Below the pieces are notes generated by a model. It was not told the DNA's origin and ran no database searches. It saw nothing but the letters and a program-made list of their open reading frames with translations. A stretch of DNA of 64,000 nucleotides from Lacrimispora xylanisolvens (GTDB lineage Bacteria > Bacillota > Clostridia > Lachnospirales > Lachnospiraceae). The number at the start of each line of letters is the position of its first letter. The first letter of the stretch is position 1. Positions 32,871 to 42,565 of this stretch are shown piece by piece. The position numbers and the translations under genes are program-made. Where the stretch lies: assembly GCF_002934545.1 (NCBI RefSeq), contig NZ_PTJA01000007.1:1-64000 (forward strand), written 5' to 3'.

Positions 32871-33839
32871 CTATTCTACAATTTTATTCAGGATATTTGA
32901 CATGTTATCGTATAGTCCGGCATGATCCCTGGCTTTTAAAACCACTGAAATATACTCATTTTTTGATGAATCAGAACTTCCCATAATCAGGCAGCTTCCT
33001 GCCGAAAGAGTAGTCCCGGTTTTACCTCCTAATACCGTCAGTCCGTCAGGAGTCTTGCGCTCTCCCGTCATATACCAGTTGGTACCTTTCCAGGTTTCGT
33101 TTACTGTCTTCCCGTCACCGCCCTGATAAGAGGTTTTATACTCAGCCGTACCGATGATTTTACGAAATTCCGGATACTTCAAAGCTTCATTAAATATCAG
33201 ATACAGATCGTACGCCGTGGTATAGTGATCTTCATCACTGAGACCATGTGGATTTACAAAATGTGTCCCGGTCGCTCCCAGCTTTTTTGCCTCGTCATTC
33301 ATCATTTGAGCAAACTGATCAACACTTCCCGCCATATTAACTGCAATGGCAACACCTGCATCATTACCAGATGGGATCATAAGACCATACAGAAGCTGCT
33401 CCATAGTCAGCTTATCTCCTGGTTTTATACCACATAAGCTGGCACCCGACTCCTTAATTACAGCATCCTTTGTCACTGTCACCTCATCGGACAGATCTCC
33501 GTACTTAACTGCCAAAAGTGCAGTCATCGTCTTGGTAATGCTTGCGGGATATAATTTTTCAAAAGGATTCTTCGCAAAAATCACATTATTATCAGATAAA
33601 TCAAATACAGCGGCAGCTTCTGCTGTCACTGAACTGTCTGAATCAGCAGTATCTTTCGATACCACGCAAAGATCATGAGCAAAGGTTTCCGATTTACCAG
33701 CCACAGAAGCGGACTGGTAAAGGGCGGTCCTCTCAGAAAATTCATAAGGATTGTCAAGTTTATGAAGACCAGCACAGCCCGTCAGGAATAATGCGCTTAA
33801 GATGATGCAGCCTGATGTCACAAAAACTTTTCTTTTCAC
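32871..33839 (-). CDS. D-alanyl-D-alanine carboxypeptidase, lipoprotein type
   Basis: A 322-residue low-molecular-weight penicillin-binding protein that trims the terminal D-Ala from peptidoglycan stem peptides. The serine protease motifs are Ser100-I-T-Lys103, Ser157-Gly-Asn and Lys273-Thr-Gly. A signal sequence ends in FLTGCAG (Cys22), so this enzyme is a lipoprotein rather than anchored by a C-terminal amphipathic helix. It also lacks the PBP5 C-terminal domain, being ~60-100 residues shorter than DacA. GTG start with AGAGG upstream. It ends the cell-shape gene block, 15 nt after mgsA. Confidence 0.93.
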   Translation of the reverse strand: MKRKVFVTSGCIILSALFLTGCAGLHKLDNPYEFSERTALYQSASVAGKSETFAHDLCVVSKDTADSDSSVTAEAAAVFDLSDNNVIFAKNPFEKLYPASITKTMTALLAVKYGDLSDEVTVTKDAVIKESGASLCGIKPGDKLTMEQLLYGLMIPSGNDAGVAIAVNMAGSVDQFAQMMNDEAKKLGATGTHFVNPHGLSDEDHYTTAYDLYLIFNEALKYPEFRKIIGTAEYKTSYQGGDGKTVNETWKGTNWYMTGERKTPDGLTVLGGKTGTTLSAGSCLIMGSSDSSKNEYISVVLKARDHAGLYDNMSNILNKIVE

Positions 33840-33854
33840 TTATATCTACCTCTG

Positions 33855-34250
33855 CTATTTATACATCTCTCGCCATTCCAGATCACCGCGTTCCAGAGAT
33901 TTAATTAACAGCTCTGCTGTGGCCAGATTGGTTGCAAGAGGGATATTATGCATATCGCAGGTTCTCATAATATTCACAATATCCGGTTCATGTGATTTCT
34001 GTGTCAGAGGATCCCGCAGGAAAATAACAAGGTCAATCTCATTGTGCTCGATCTGAGATCCCAACTGCTGCTCTCCTCCCAGATGACCTGCCAGATATTT
34101 ATGAACATTTAAGTTTGTGACTTCCTCAATCAAACGTCCTGTTGTTCCTGTCGCATATAACATATGCTTACTTAAAATACCTCTGTACGCAATGCAGAAA
34201 TTCTGCATCAGTTTTTTCTTTGAATCATGGGCAACTAATCCTATATTCAT
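33855..34250 (-). CDS. mgsA: Methylglyoxal synthase
   Basis: A 131-residue MgsA converting dihydroxyacetone phosphate to methylglyoxal plus phosphate, a bypass used when phosphate is low or sugar phosphates pile up. It begins [41 protein letters not shown] and [15 protein letters not shown] (catalytic Asp region) are conserved. I chose the ATG at 34250 for its AAGGAGG 9 nt upstream; the 16 extra upstream residues are not conserved. It lies between rodA and the carboxypeptidase gene, in the cell-shape operon. Confidence 0.95.
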   Translation of the reverse strand: MNIGLVAHDSKKKLMQNFCIAYRGILSKHMLYATGTTGRLIEEVTNLNVHKYLAGHLGGEQQLGSQIEHNEIDLVIFLRDPLTQKSHEPDIVNIMRTCDMHNIPLATNLATAELLIKSLERGDLEWREMYK

Positions 34251-34266
34251 AACGATATACCTCCTT

Positions 34267-35391
34267 TTAATTACCGATTTTGCGTTGCAGTCCAACATTC
34301 AGTACCAGGCCCATTCCCATAAAAATACTGGTCAGAGAGCTCACTCCCGAACTGACAAAGGGAAGCGGCAGACCTGTATTGGGAAAGATCTGTGTCGCCA
34401 CCGCGATGTTAGAAAAAGCCTGGAACCCGATCAGGGCTGCCATACCGGTGCAAATCAGTCTGCCGGACATGTCTTTTGCTTTGGATGCAGTATAAAGACA
34501 TTCAAATACAACCAGTCCAATAAGAGCAATGACAATCACACTGCCTCGAAATCCCATCTCTTCACCGATAATGGCAAAGATAAAATCCGTTTCACCGGCT
34601 GATAAAAAGTTTCCGTCTTTCACAGAAGCAATGGTTGTATTAAAAAGTCCCTTTCCCTGAAGCTGTCCGGAACTGATTGCCATAATTGAATTCTTTTGCT
34701 GGTATAAGTTTTCCGCATACTGTTCCGCATGAGGATAGATCCATGCAAGAATACGCCGCGCCTGATAATCGTGTATGAACGGAATTAAGCCCTTAGTCAG
34801 CAGATAGATAAACAGCATACCTGCCGGTATTGCAATAGCCAGAACGCCACCAATCCACCGATAACTGATTCCGGCTGAAAAAACCATACACAGTATGATG
34901 ACTGTAACAACCAGACTGGTAGATAAATTGGGTTCTGCAAAGATAAGACTTATGGGGAACGCCGCCAGCAAAGCAGCCAGTCCCACCATAACAGGCGTAT
35001 TCATCTTTTCCTGGTATTTGTTCCAATACCAGGAAAAGAATACGATAAGCCCGATTTTTACAAATTCAGAAGGCTGAATCCGACCTAATCCAGGAATGTA
35101 GATCCATCTGGTGGCACCTCCTGCCGTATGTCCCATGACAAGAACTGCTCCCAGTAACAGGATACAAAGTCCATAAACCAGAACATAAAGCTTTACGATT
35201 TTACGATAGTCTATGATGGAAAGACCGATTGCCAGTGCAAATCCCACCATTACGCCGATAATCTGTTTTGTTACAATCCCGGAATCCTGGTTGGAGGCAC
35301 TTGCCACCACTAAAATTCCAATCACTGCCAGCGACAGCATGTACAAAACTAACCGGTAATTATAATATTTAAAATTGTAGTCAGAAAACAT
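34267..35391 (-). CDS. rodA: RodA glycosyltransferase (SEDS family)
   Basis: A 374-residue SEDS protein with about ten membrane helices, polymerising lipid II for lateral wall growth with PBP2. Family segments are [50 protein letters not shown] and [16 protein letters not shown]. It could be called FtsW by sequence alone, but its place next to minE and in a cluster with PBP2 and mreCD argues for RodA. It starts just after minE. Confidence 0.93.
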   Translation of the reverse strand: MFSDYNFKYYNYRLVLYMLSLAVIGILVVASASNQDSGIVTKQIIGVMVGFALAIGLSIIDYRKIVKLYVLVYGLCILLLGAVLVMGHTAGGATRWIYIPGLGRIQPSEFVKIGLIVFFSWYWNKYQEKMNTPVMVGLAALLAAFPISLIFAEPNLSTSLVVTVIILCMVFSAGISYRWIGGVLAIAIPAGMLFIYLLTKGLIPFIHDYQARRILAWIYPHAEQYAENLYQQKNSIMAISSGQLQGKGLFNTTIASVKDGNFLSAGETDFIFAIIGEEMGFRGSVIVIALIGLVVFECLYTASKAKDMSGRLICTGMAALIGFQAFSNIAVATQIFPNTGLPLPFVSSGVSSLTSIFMGMGLVLNVGLQRKIGN

Positions 35392-35393
35392 AG

Positions 35394-35672
35394 TCAGTAT
35401 ATCCCCTTATCAGGTACATCGCGAATAGGGATGTTTGCATAAAGCACCGGTGTAAAGCGTTCACAATCCGGCTGCTTTAATTTCTTCATCTGTATCTCTA
35501 TTCTGTCGGAATCAATATCCATGTAACGTGAAACAACACGGATCATATCGTCTTTTATCATCTGCATGATCTCAGGAGAACAGTCAGCCTTGTCCGCAAC
35601 CAGCAAAAGTTTCAGACGATTTCTTGCAATTTCTCCTGAATTCTTCTTACGGAATACAGGAAACAGGTTCAT
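35394..35672 (-). CDS. minE: Cell division topological factor MinE
   Basis: A 92-residue MinE that drives MinCD oscillation by stimulating MinD ATPase. The N-terminal membrane-targeting and anti-MinCD segment is MNLFPVFRKKNSGEIARNRLK. The beta-structured topological part has LLLVADKADCSPEIMQMIKD and VVSRYMDIDSDRIEI. It sits between minD (11-nt gap) and rodA. Together with minC and minD it shows that this bacterium uses an oscillating Min system rather than only DivIVA-MinJ. Confidence 0.96.
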   Translation of the reverse strand: MNLFPVFRKKNSGEIARNRLKLLLVADKADCSPEIMQMIKDDMIRVVSRYMDIDSDRIEIQMKKLKQPDCERFTPVLYANIPIRDVPDKGIY

Positions 35673-35683
35673 ATCAGACCCTC

Positions 35684-36475
35684 CTATGCTCTCTTTAAGA
35701 GATGCGAGAGTCGAAAGAAAAGACCTTCCCGTACTGCCGGATTCTGGATCGGGATATTCTCACCGATAATTCTCCTGCATACGTCCATATAGGCCTGTCC
35801 GGCTGGAGTCCCCATGCCTACAAGAGGCTCTCCCTGATTGCTGGAAATGACAATATCCTCGTCATCCGGAACAGCACCGATAATATCAATGGCCAGAATG
35901 TCCATGACGTCATCAAGAGACATCATATCTCCCCTTTTTACCATATCAGCCCGGATCCTGTTCACAATCAGTTCTATGCTGCCCATATCGGCAGCTTCCA
36001 AAAGACCGATAATCCGGTCAGCATCCCGGATTGCGGACACCTCCGGAGTTGTTACTACAATGGCTCTGTCAGCACCTGCAATTGCGTTCTGAAAGCCCTG
36101 TTCAATTCCCGCCGGACAATCTAACAGAATGTAATCAAAATCATCTCTTAAATCATCCACCAGTTTTACCATCTGCCCGGGTGTAACTGCAGTCTTGTCC
36201 CGCGTCTGGGCTGATGGAAGTAAAAATAAATTCGGGTATCTTTTGTCTTTAATCAGGGCCTGCTTCATACGGCAGTTTCCCTCTACCACATCTACAAGAT
36301 TGTAGACAATGCGGTTTTCCAGACCCATAACCACGTCTAAGTTCCGAAGTCCGATATCTGTATCTATCAGGACTACCTTCTTACCCAGAATCGCCAGTCC
36401 GGTACCAACATTGGCAGAAGTTGTCGTCTTGCCTACCCCGCCTTTTCCAGAAGTGATTACGATGATCTCGCTCAT
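35684..36475 (-). CDS. minD: Septum site-determining ATPase MinD
   Basis: A 263-residue deviant Walker ATPase. The N-terminus IIVITSGKGGVGKTTTSANV has the signature Lys of the family. DTDIGLRNLDVVMGLENRIVY and LDCPAGIEQGFQNAI follow, and the C-terminal FFRLSHLLKRA is the amphipathic membrane-targeting helix. It recruits MinC to the membrane and is displaced by MinE. It lies between minC and minE in normal order. Confidence 0.97.
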   Translation of the reverse strand: MSEIIVITSGKGGVGKTTTSANVGTGLAILGKKVVLIDTDIGLRNLDVVMGLENRIVYNLVDVVEGNCRMKQALIKDKRYPNLFLLPSAQTRDKTAVTPGQMVKLVDDLRDDFDYILLDCPAGIEQGFQNAIAGADRAIVVTTPEVSAIRDADRIIGLLEAADMGSIELIVNRIRADMVKRGDMMSLDDVMDILAIDIIGAVPDDEDIVISSNQGEPLVGMGTPAGQAYMDVCRRIIGENIPIQNPAVREGLFFRLSHLLKRA

Positions 36476-36510
36476 ACCATATCCTCCTGTTTTTTATACC
36501 TCATTCTATT

Positions 36511-37179
36511 TTACCTTAATTTTCGGAATATTTCCACACTTTTTTTCATTGGTTTTATAAGGACTTTATTATTCTCCAGATACGCCTTCATAGGTCCGCG
36601 CCCAAGACGGCGGCTTCTGCCGTCCAGTCCTGAAGTACAGTCTGCAATCCGAAGCTGGGCAGGTGCCATTTCCAGGGCTGTAATCAGTGCTCCTTTATTC
36701 CCTGCCACGCCTGCACAAACGGTGCCGGAAAGCTTGCCAAGAACGATTACATTGCCCTTTGCCAGGACTTTTGCACCCTTTAATACATCTCCGATGATTA
36801 CAATGCTTGCTTCTGATTCCAAAGTCTCTCCATTTTGTAAATTACCTTTGAAAAACTGTCCCGTCTGGCAGGATAGTTCCATCAGCTTCTCATTCAGTGC
36901 TTTTTCACATCGCTTCATGCGGTTTGCATCTGTATCCACCAGACAAATAATTTCCACATTGGAATTTTCCGTAATCTGGTTTATGATAGAGAATTCTTCC
37001 GCTGGAGTAACCTCTCTGCCTTCAATTGTCAGAGTCATTTGTGCGGATCCCCAGAATTTGGCATGATCTCCGAATTTCTTCCCAATGTCAGAAAGAAGCT
37101 GAGGGAATGGGATGTCCGGATCCAGGATAACAGTCATACCTGCTTTGTTGCTTTTTATTACTACGGTATCATGCATCAT
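36511..37179 (-). CDS. minC: Septum site-determining inhibitor MinC
   Basis: A 222-residue MinC that blocks FtsZ assembly away from midcell. The N-terminal domain (VIKSNKAGMTVILDPDIPFP) binds FtsZ. The C-terminal beta-helix has SIVIIGDVLKGAKVLAKGNV, IVLGKLSGTVCAGVAGN and ITALEMAPAQLRIAD, typical MinC repeats that bind MinD. GAGGTGAT precedes the ATG pair at 37179/37176. It stands downstream of the PBP2 gene with a 17-nt gap. Confidence 0.95.
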   Translation of the reverse strand: MMHDTVVIKSNKAGMTVILDPDIPFPQLLSDIGKKFGDHAKFWGSAQMTLTIEGREVTPAEEFSIINQITENSNVEIICLVDTDANRMKRCEKALNEKLMELSCQTGQFFKGNLQNGETLESEASIVIIGDVLKGAKVLAKGNVIVLGKLSGTVCAGVAGNKGALITALEMAPAQLRIADCTSGLDGRSRRLGRGPMKAYLENNKVLIKPMKKSVEIFRKLR

Positions 37180-37196
37180 ATCACCTCTTATCCTCG

Positions 37197-40046
37197 TTAA
37201 TCGCGAATGTTGACCTTCGCTGCATCCAGGGCGCCTGCGTTTACAATGGATTCTAAGTCTATGTAGCCATAATAATACTTATAGACATTCTTCGCAATGT
37301 TAGCGGCGTTCGATGATGAATAGCCATACGGAATATTCACTGTTACACAGATTTCCGGATTGTCATATGGCGCATAAGAAATGAAGAACGCGTGATTCGG
37401 CTTATTACGGGCTTCCTGGGCAGTTCCCGTCTTACCGGCAATTTCCACTTCCAGATCCGCAAATAATCTCTTAGTCGAACCGTTTGCAATCACTTCTCTC
37501 ATTCCCTGTTGTACAGTATCCCACGTTGAGCCCGCCGCGTCAATATGAGAAGAAATCTCAGGGGTATAATCTTTAATCAGATTACCTTCAGAATCCGTTG
37601 TTTTATCAAGTAAACTGAGTTCAAAAACAGTTCCCCTGTTTGCTATGGCAGCAACATACCTTGACAACTGAACATTGGTATAGGCGTGGCTTCCCTGTCC
37701 CATGGCGGAACGTTCCGGTGCTTCTTTGGAAATCTGGGGATCCAGCTCACCTATCTCCACACCGGATTTGTGATCCAGTCCAAATTTGGCTGCATAGCTT
37801 CGTAAAACCTCCAGTCCTAAATCCGGAGAATAAATTCCGCTTCCATCTGTAGAAAGACGGTGGCCTAAATCTGCAAAGAAATAGTTACAGGAGTTTTCAA
37901 TTCCCCCAACAATGTTAAGCGGACCATGCTGGCCGGAATAGATCCAGCACTTGATGGGAGGTTCCACATCAGTATAAATACCGGAGCAGTTAATGGTTTC
38001 ATCGGCGGTGATCGCATGCTCTTCAAGAGCTGCAACTGCTGTAATCGGTTTGAATGTGGACCCCGGTGCTTTTCGCGTCTGTGTTGCATTATTATAAAGG
38101 GGGAGGGATAAATCTGCCTGAAGCTGGCTGAAATAAGAACCATCCCCGATCCTGTTATTATCGTACCCCGGATAGGAAACCAGCGCAAGCACTTCTCCGG
38201 TTTTATCATTGGTCACTACCACTCCTGCATTACAGGGGGACAGGGCTAACTGAGCAGGAGTGATCTCCAGTGCAGACAGCTTTTTTAAAAGAAAGGTATA
38301 TGCATCACCAGTCGCTCTTAATTCGGCAATGTCCTGTTCATTCTCCTTTATTACACCCTGATCGTATAAAGCCAGACATAATTCCTGCCCGGTTATGGTA
38401 TCATTATTAATTAAATACCGGTAGATCTTCTTGGTAAAGCTTCTGTCCTGTTCCAGCCTGGCTGACACATAAGTTACCAACGCTTCAAAGGTATCATCTG
38501 CGCTGGAATACTTGACGTCTGTTTCCAGTTTCGTGGTATCAATCCAGCCGTTTGCAATTCCATAATAAAGATAATCCCTCAGGCTTATTTCATCTGATTT
38601 CCATGCCTGAAATTCGTCACTGGACGCATCTATGGCCTCTGCTTTTACAATTCCTACAGTAGGTTCGGAAAGATAGCTGTAAATATAAAACATATAGGCT
38701 TTCATATCTTCCGGTAGATTTTTCATAACTGTTGCATGAGGACTCATCAGTTCACTGCGAAGCTGGTCTAATATCTCTTTCCTTGAAGCTTCATACTTCC
38801 GGTATATGTTCTTTTCCGTCTCTGACGCTTCTTCTGATTCAATCCCCTTTAAAGACAGGACATTGTTATTGATCAGCTGAAAATAAGCATCTTTTACGGG
38901 AATCTTCATATTGGATCCGTCTGTCGTACTGTTCGCCTGGTAATCTCCATTAACAATGGTTTTGATTAAAACCCCAGCGAGAGACTGTTCAATCAAATGG
39001 TAGATACCTTTTTGCAGATCTGCATCCAATGTTAAGTAAACGTCATTGCCGGCAAGAGAATCCGTCTCATCCTTGGTTTCCCGGATTCTTCCCACACTGT
39101 CTTTATAAATGGTCTTTTTCCCCTTGGTTCCCTGAAGCTCATGCTCCATGGTATACTCAATGCCTGTCCGTCCTACAATATCATTGATATCATAGTCATC
39201 TTTCCGGCTCTGCAGATTCTCCAGCTGTTCCTCTGGAACCTTTCCTGTATATCCGATAACAGGGGCAAAGGGAATGCTGTCGTTATAAGCCCGGATTGTG
39301 GTCTCCTCCACGGTAACCCCCTGCAGATCTCCGATGTGTTCCAGGATATCGGCTACCGTATCGTCCGATACTTCCGTGGCCACCGCAGTCGCTTCATACT
39401 TTCGGTACAGCATGAGACGGAGGGCATATTTAATATTAATAATATCCAATGCCTCCTGATCAGTCAGGGCAACGGGGTTTCCGTCAGAATCTTTTAAACT
39501 CTTTAAGCCGTTATCTTCACAGATCCGCTCAAACAGTTCCCTGGCGCTTAAATTAGAAGGATATAGACCTTTTGCATCATCTAAGTCCTCTACCTTCTTC
39601 AGTCCGTAATAATCTCTGAGGAAACGTTTTCTTGCAGATTCAGATGAAGAGGTATAAACCATATCGCCATTGGAATCAACGGCTATTTCAAATTTACCTT
39701 CTACGTTTTCTCCATGCTTTTTAAGAATCTGCACCAGTCTTAAATACATGCGGTTTTTATCATCTGTTTTTTTATAGGCACCGTTATCCTGTACCATAAC
39801 TGTGTAAGCCAGTTTATTATATGCCAGCACCTTTCCGGTTCTGTCATAGATGTTTCCTCTTGTGCCTGCAGTGGTAATGGTCTGTTCTGTAAGCTGCAGG
39901 TAATCGCTTAAGGCTTTTTCACCATTAATAATCTGCATATTAAAAAGTGTATGAACCAGTCCGGTATACATGGCCAGACAGATGATTCCAAGAATAAAAA
40001 GACGGGATGAAGCAGCTTTCCTGAATACATCTCTTATAATCTCCAT
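37197..40046 (-). CDS. mrdA: Penicillin-binding protein 2, elongated form
   Basis: A class B transpeptidase for lateral wall growth, here 949 residues against the usual 600-750. Near the N-terminus is one membrane span, then a pedestal with TAGTRGNIYDRTGKVLAYN. The catalytic motifs are APGSTFKP (Ser of SxxK at about residue 663), NSCNYFF (SxN at about 719) and AGKTGTAQE (at about 872). An insert of roughly 240 residues, about 357-597 in this numbering, separates TLDADLQKG from AGVVVTNDKTGEVLALVSYP, where other PBP2s continue directly. I use the ATG at 40046 with AGGGAT before it; a TTG frame starts at 40085 inside mreD. Confidence 0.9.
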   Translation of the reverse strand: MEIIRDVFRKAASSRLFILGIICLAMYTGLVHTLFNMQIINGEKALSDYLQLTEQTITTAGTRGNIYDRTGKVLAYNKLAYTVMVQDNGAYKKTDDKNRMYLRLVQILKKHGENVEGKFEIAVDSNGDMVYTSSSESARKRFLRDYYGLKKVEDLDDAKGLYPSNLSARELFERICEDNGLKSLKDSDGNPVALTDQEALDIINIKYALRLMLYRKYEATAVATEVSDDTVADILEHIGDLQGVTVEETTIRAYNDSIPFAPVIGYTGKVPEEQLENLQSRKDDYDINDIVGRTGIEYTMEHELQGTKGKKTIYKDSVGRIRETKDETDSLAGNDVYLTLDADLQKGIYHLIEQSLAGVLIKTIVNGDYQANSTTDGSNMKIPVKDAYFQLINNNVLSLKGIESEEASETEKNIYRKYEASRKEILDQLRSELMSPHATVMKNLPEDMKAYMFYIYSYLSEPTVGIVKAEAIDASSDEFQAWKSDEISLRDYLYYGIANGWIDTTKLETDVKYSSADDTFEALVTYVSARLEQDRSFTKKIYRYLINNDTITGQELCLALYDQGVIKENEQDIAELRATGDAYTFLLKKLSALEITPAQLALSPCNAGVVVTNDKTGEVLALVSYPGYDNNRIGDGSYFSQLQADLSLPLYNNATQTRKAPGSTFKPITAVAALEEHAITADETINCSGIYTDVEPPIKCWIYSGQHGPLNIVGGIENSCNYFFADLGHRLSTDGSGIYSPDLGLEVLRSYAAKFGLDHKSGVEIGELDPQISKEAPERSAMGQGSHAYTNVQLSRYVAAIANRGTVFELSLLDKTTDSEGNLIKDYTPEISSHIDAAGSTWDTVQQGMREVIANGSTKRLFADLEVEIAGKTGTAQEARNKPNHAFFISYAPYDNPEICVTVNIPYGYSSSNAANIAKNVYKYYYGYIDLESIVNAGALDAAKVNIRD

Positions 40047-40053
40047 TAAATCC

Positions 40054-40572
40054 CTAAACAATCGTAGAATCACCTCTTTTTTCAATCTCTTCCAAATGGC
40101 GGTTCATAATCAGGAATACCCTGTAAAACAGAAGCGTGGTCACAACAGTAAAGATAATCTCAGGTAAAACCAGATTAATAAAGTAAAAACCGATCCGTAA
40201 TTTTTGCCGGATCAAAAAGCGGAACACGTAGATATAAAAATTATAGGCCAGTTCATTCAGAACGCTCATAATTAATGGCAGTGTTATATAATCTTCATAG
40301 TAATATCTGGTACAGATTCCGTTAACATAGCCCATAATAATAAAAATCAGGGTATAAAATCCAAAGGGACCGCTGTAAAACAAATCCATAAGAAGACCTG
40401 CTAACAGACCATAGTACATTCCTGCTTCTTTCCCATGTATAAATCCAAAAGAAAAAGTGAGAATTAACAGCAGGTTGGGTGTAGCCGATAGAAACGGAAG
40501 CAGGGGAAATATACAGTTTTGGATGGTAAATGCCAGTATAATAAGCAGTACGTTGAATAAAATCCGTCTCAT
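40054..40572 (-). CDS. mreD: Rod shape-determining protein MreD
   Basis: A 172-residue membrane protein with about five spans, part of the elongasome. ILAFTIQNCIFPLLPFLSAT and PNLLLILTFSFGFIHGKEAGMYYGLLAGLLMD-type segments fit the MreD pattern. I chose the ATG at 40572 with AAGGAG close upstream; a GTG at 40587 overlaps the mreC stop. It is followed by PBP2 after 7 nt. Confidence 0.88.
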   Translation of the reverse strand: MRRILFNVLLIILAFTIQNCIFPLLPFLSATPNLLLILTFSFGFIHGKEAGMYYGLLAGLLMDLFYSGPFGFYTLIFIIMGYVNGICTRYYYEDYITLPLIMSVLNELAYNFYIYVFRFLIRQKLRIGFYFINLVLPEIIFTVVTTLLFYRVFLIMNRHLEEIEKRGDSTIV

Positions 40573-40586
40573 GTTACTCCTTTTCA

Positions 40587-41516
40587 CTATTGGGAAGCGC
40601 TTTCACTCTCTGCAGCCTGGGTTGACTGGGCTGTGGTTTCTGCAGTGTCTCCTCCTTCTGCAGCCGGAGCAGATTCCCCTTCCTTCATCATATCAGCTTT
40701 CAGCTGGGTTATTACAAGTACCTCCTGAAGGCTGCCAAACTCTGCGGCAGGAATTAAATAACCGGATTTAGTCACATTGTTGGTATCGTTGGTGATATCG
40801 GAAGCATATCCCACTAAAATTCCAGGTAAATACACAGAACTGATATTGGAGGTTACAATCTTATCTCCGTCTTTTAAATCGCTGTCTTTTAATACGTTGG
40901 TAATTCTTAACCTGCCATCTTTAAACAGGGTTAAATCACCGGCAACGATGCAGCTGTCACCAGACTGCATGGCCATACCGCTGACCCGGCTGGAGTCATC
41001 GATAATGGACCGTACCGTAGCATAATTAGCACCTACATCGGTAACAATGCCCACAAGACCGCCGCCTGCCACCACATTCATATCTGTGGCAATCCCGTCC
41101 TTTGAACCCTTGTCAATTCGAAACACTTTAAACCAGTTGCTTGAATCGTTGGCGATGACTCTGGCGCCTACTTTTGTATACTGGCCATATTGCTGATCCA
41201 GACTGTAAAGTTCTCTTAATCGTTTTAATTCAAATTCCTCTGACTGCAGCCTGGTGTTTTCCTCGGTCAGCTGGTTGATCAGATCTTTCATATCTTTATT
41301 CTCAATCATTGCATTCCTGAGTTTGGAATAATCCCTGAACTCATCATAAATAGCCGACCCCACTGAATTAACTCCGGACTGTACGGGAATGAGAACATAT
41401 CCCACCCCTGTTCGCAGGGGCGTAAGCCACTCATCATGAACGGATGTCAGTCCGATGAGCAGGACACAAAAAACTGTTAATGCAATCAGAATATATTTAC
41501 TGCGTTTTGGTTCCAT
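40587..41516 (-). CDS. mreC: Rod shape-determining protein MreC
   Basis: A 309-residue bitopic protein with one N-terminal span (YILIALTVFCVLLIGLTSV), a coiled coil (NAMIENKDMKDLINQLTEEN onward) and the beta domains with VIANDSSNWFKVFRIDKGS and GLVGIVTDVG. A Ser/Ala/Glu-rich tail ends the protein. It links the PBP2/RodA machinery with cytoskeletal MreB. The radC stop is adjacent to its start codon; mreB, which usually lies between radC and mreC, is absent here. Confidence 0.95.
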   Translation of the reverse strand: MEPKRSKYILIALTVFCVLLIGLTSVHDEWLTPLRTGVGYVLIPVQSGVNSVGSAIYDEFRDYSKLRNAMIENKDMKDLINQLTEENTRLQSEEFELKRLRELYSLDQQYGQYTKVGARVIANDSSNWFKVFRIDKGSKDGIATDMNVVAGGGLVGIVTDVGANYATVRSIIDDSSRVSGMAMQSGDSCIVAGDLTLFKDGRLRITNVLKDSDLKDGDKIVTSNISSVYLPGILVGYASDITNDTNNVTKSGYLIPAAEFGSLQEVLVITQLKADMMKEGESAPAAEGGDTAETTAQSTQAAESESASQ

Positions 41517-42212
41517 CTATACGATTCCCCGTTCTTTTAAACTGATATAGGAATTATCTCCTATAATAATATGATCTAACAGTCTGATACCAATTAAATC
41601 TCCTGCTTCCTTCACCCTGCGGGTAATAGAAAGATCCTCTCTGCTGGGTGCCGGATCTCCGCTTGGATGATTGTGAACCAGAACCAGGCTGACTGCATGA
41701 TACTTAACCGCCTCAATGAAAATCTCTCTGGGAGAAACAACGGATGTGTTCACTGTTCCCTGAGAGATCATAATGTCCTTAATAAGGGCACCTTTTGTAT
41801 TTAAGAGCATGACAAAAACCAGCTCCTGTTCTCTGTGGCGCATATCCTCCACAAAATAATTTACAATATCCTGCGGATGATGAAAATCGGTTCCTTTTAA
41901 ACTGGCCGTCCGCTTCCAGATACGTTTGGACAATTCCCCAATGCATAATAACTGGGCGCCTTTTACACGGCCGATTCCCTTAACCTGCATCAGTTCCTGC
42001 ATGGAAAGATGCAAAAGCCCTAAAATACCCTCCCTGGGATAGTTTAAGGCCAGTATCTTTTGTGCCAATTCAAGAGAGTTATCCTCTCTGGAACCTGTCC
42101 GGATAATAATGGACAGAAGTTCTGCATCACTTAAACCTTCCGGTCCTTCTCTCAGACACTTTTCACAGGGTCTTTCATCCTTTGGGATGTCTTTCATCGT
42201 TATACGTTCCAT
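41517..42212 (-). CDS. radC: RadC-family JAMM domain protein
   Basis: A 231-residue RadC/YeeS-family protein. The N-terminal helix-hairpin-helix region is GLSDAELLSIIIRTGS and QELMQVKGIGRVKGAQLLCI. The JAMM metalloprotease-like motif is LVHNHPSGDPAPSRED, with His-x-His and Asp. Despite the name, a role in DNA repair is not established for the family. I chose the ATG at 42212, preceded by TAGGAGG at short distance, over 42251, which has no such site. It lies between DUF4321 and mreC, a position common in bacteria. Confidence 0.9.
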   Translation of the reverse strand: MERITMKDIPKDERPCEKCLREGPEGLSDAELLSIIIRTGSREDNSLELAQKILALNYPREGILGLLHLSMQELMQVKGIGRVKGAQLLCIGELSKRIWKRTASLKGTDFHHPQDIVNYFVEDMRHREQELVFVMLLNTKGALIKDIMISQGTVNTSVVSPREIFIEAVKYHAVSLVLVHNHPSGDPAPSREDLSITRRVKEAGDLIGIRLLDHIIIGDNSYISLKERGIV

Positions 42213-42259
42213 ATGCCTCCTACGGTTACTCTCCAGGTACGCAACAGACATATGTAGAA

Positions 42260-42511
42260 TTAAATCAATCGATATGTTACCAGAGCTGCAGCCATTCCAA
42301 TAATGCCGCCCATGGTAATTTTAATGTTAATGCCGAAGGTTATGACCAGAACACCAAAATTAACAATTAACGGAGCATCAAACCCAAATGACTGACCAGC
42401 ATTCAGCCAGGAAAGCCATGGGATTGTCTTAGTTAAATCTCCGACAAAGCCGCCAAGCACGACACCGGCAAGCATAAGAAGAAGCATTACCCAGTAGTTT
42501 TTACCTCTCAT
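42260..42511 (-). CDS. DUF4321 small membrane protein
   Basis: An 83-residue protein with two or three hydrophobic segments (WVMLLLMLAGVVLGGFVGDL, IVNFGVLVITFGINIKIT, GGIIGMAAALVTYRLI). This matches the DUF4321 family found beside radC and mreBCD in Clostridia. No function is known. It starts with a good GGAG site and stands 47 nt upstream of radC, probably as the first gene of the cell-shape transcript. Confidence 0.8.
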   Translation of the reverse strand: MRGKNYWVMLLLMLAGVVLGGFVGDLTKTIPWLSWLNAGQSFGFDAPLIVNFGVLVITFGINIKITMGGIIGMAAALVTYRLI

Positions 42512-42565
42512 CTGTTATGATACTCCTTTTTGTTTCCTGGCAGGATTGCCCATACCTGTCAAAAT

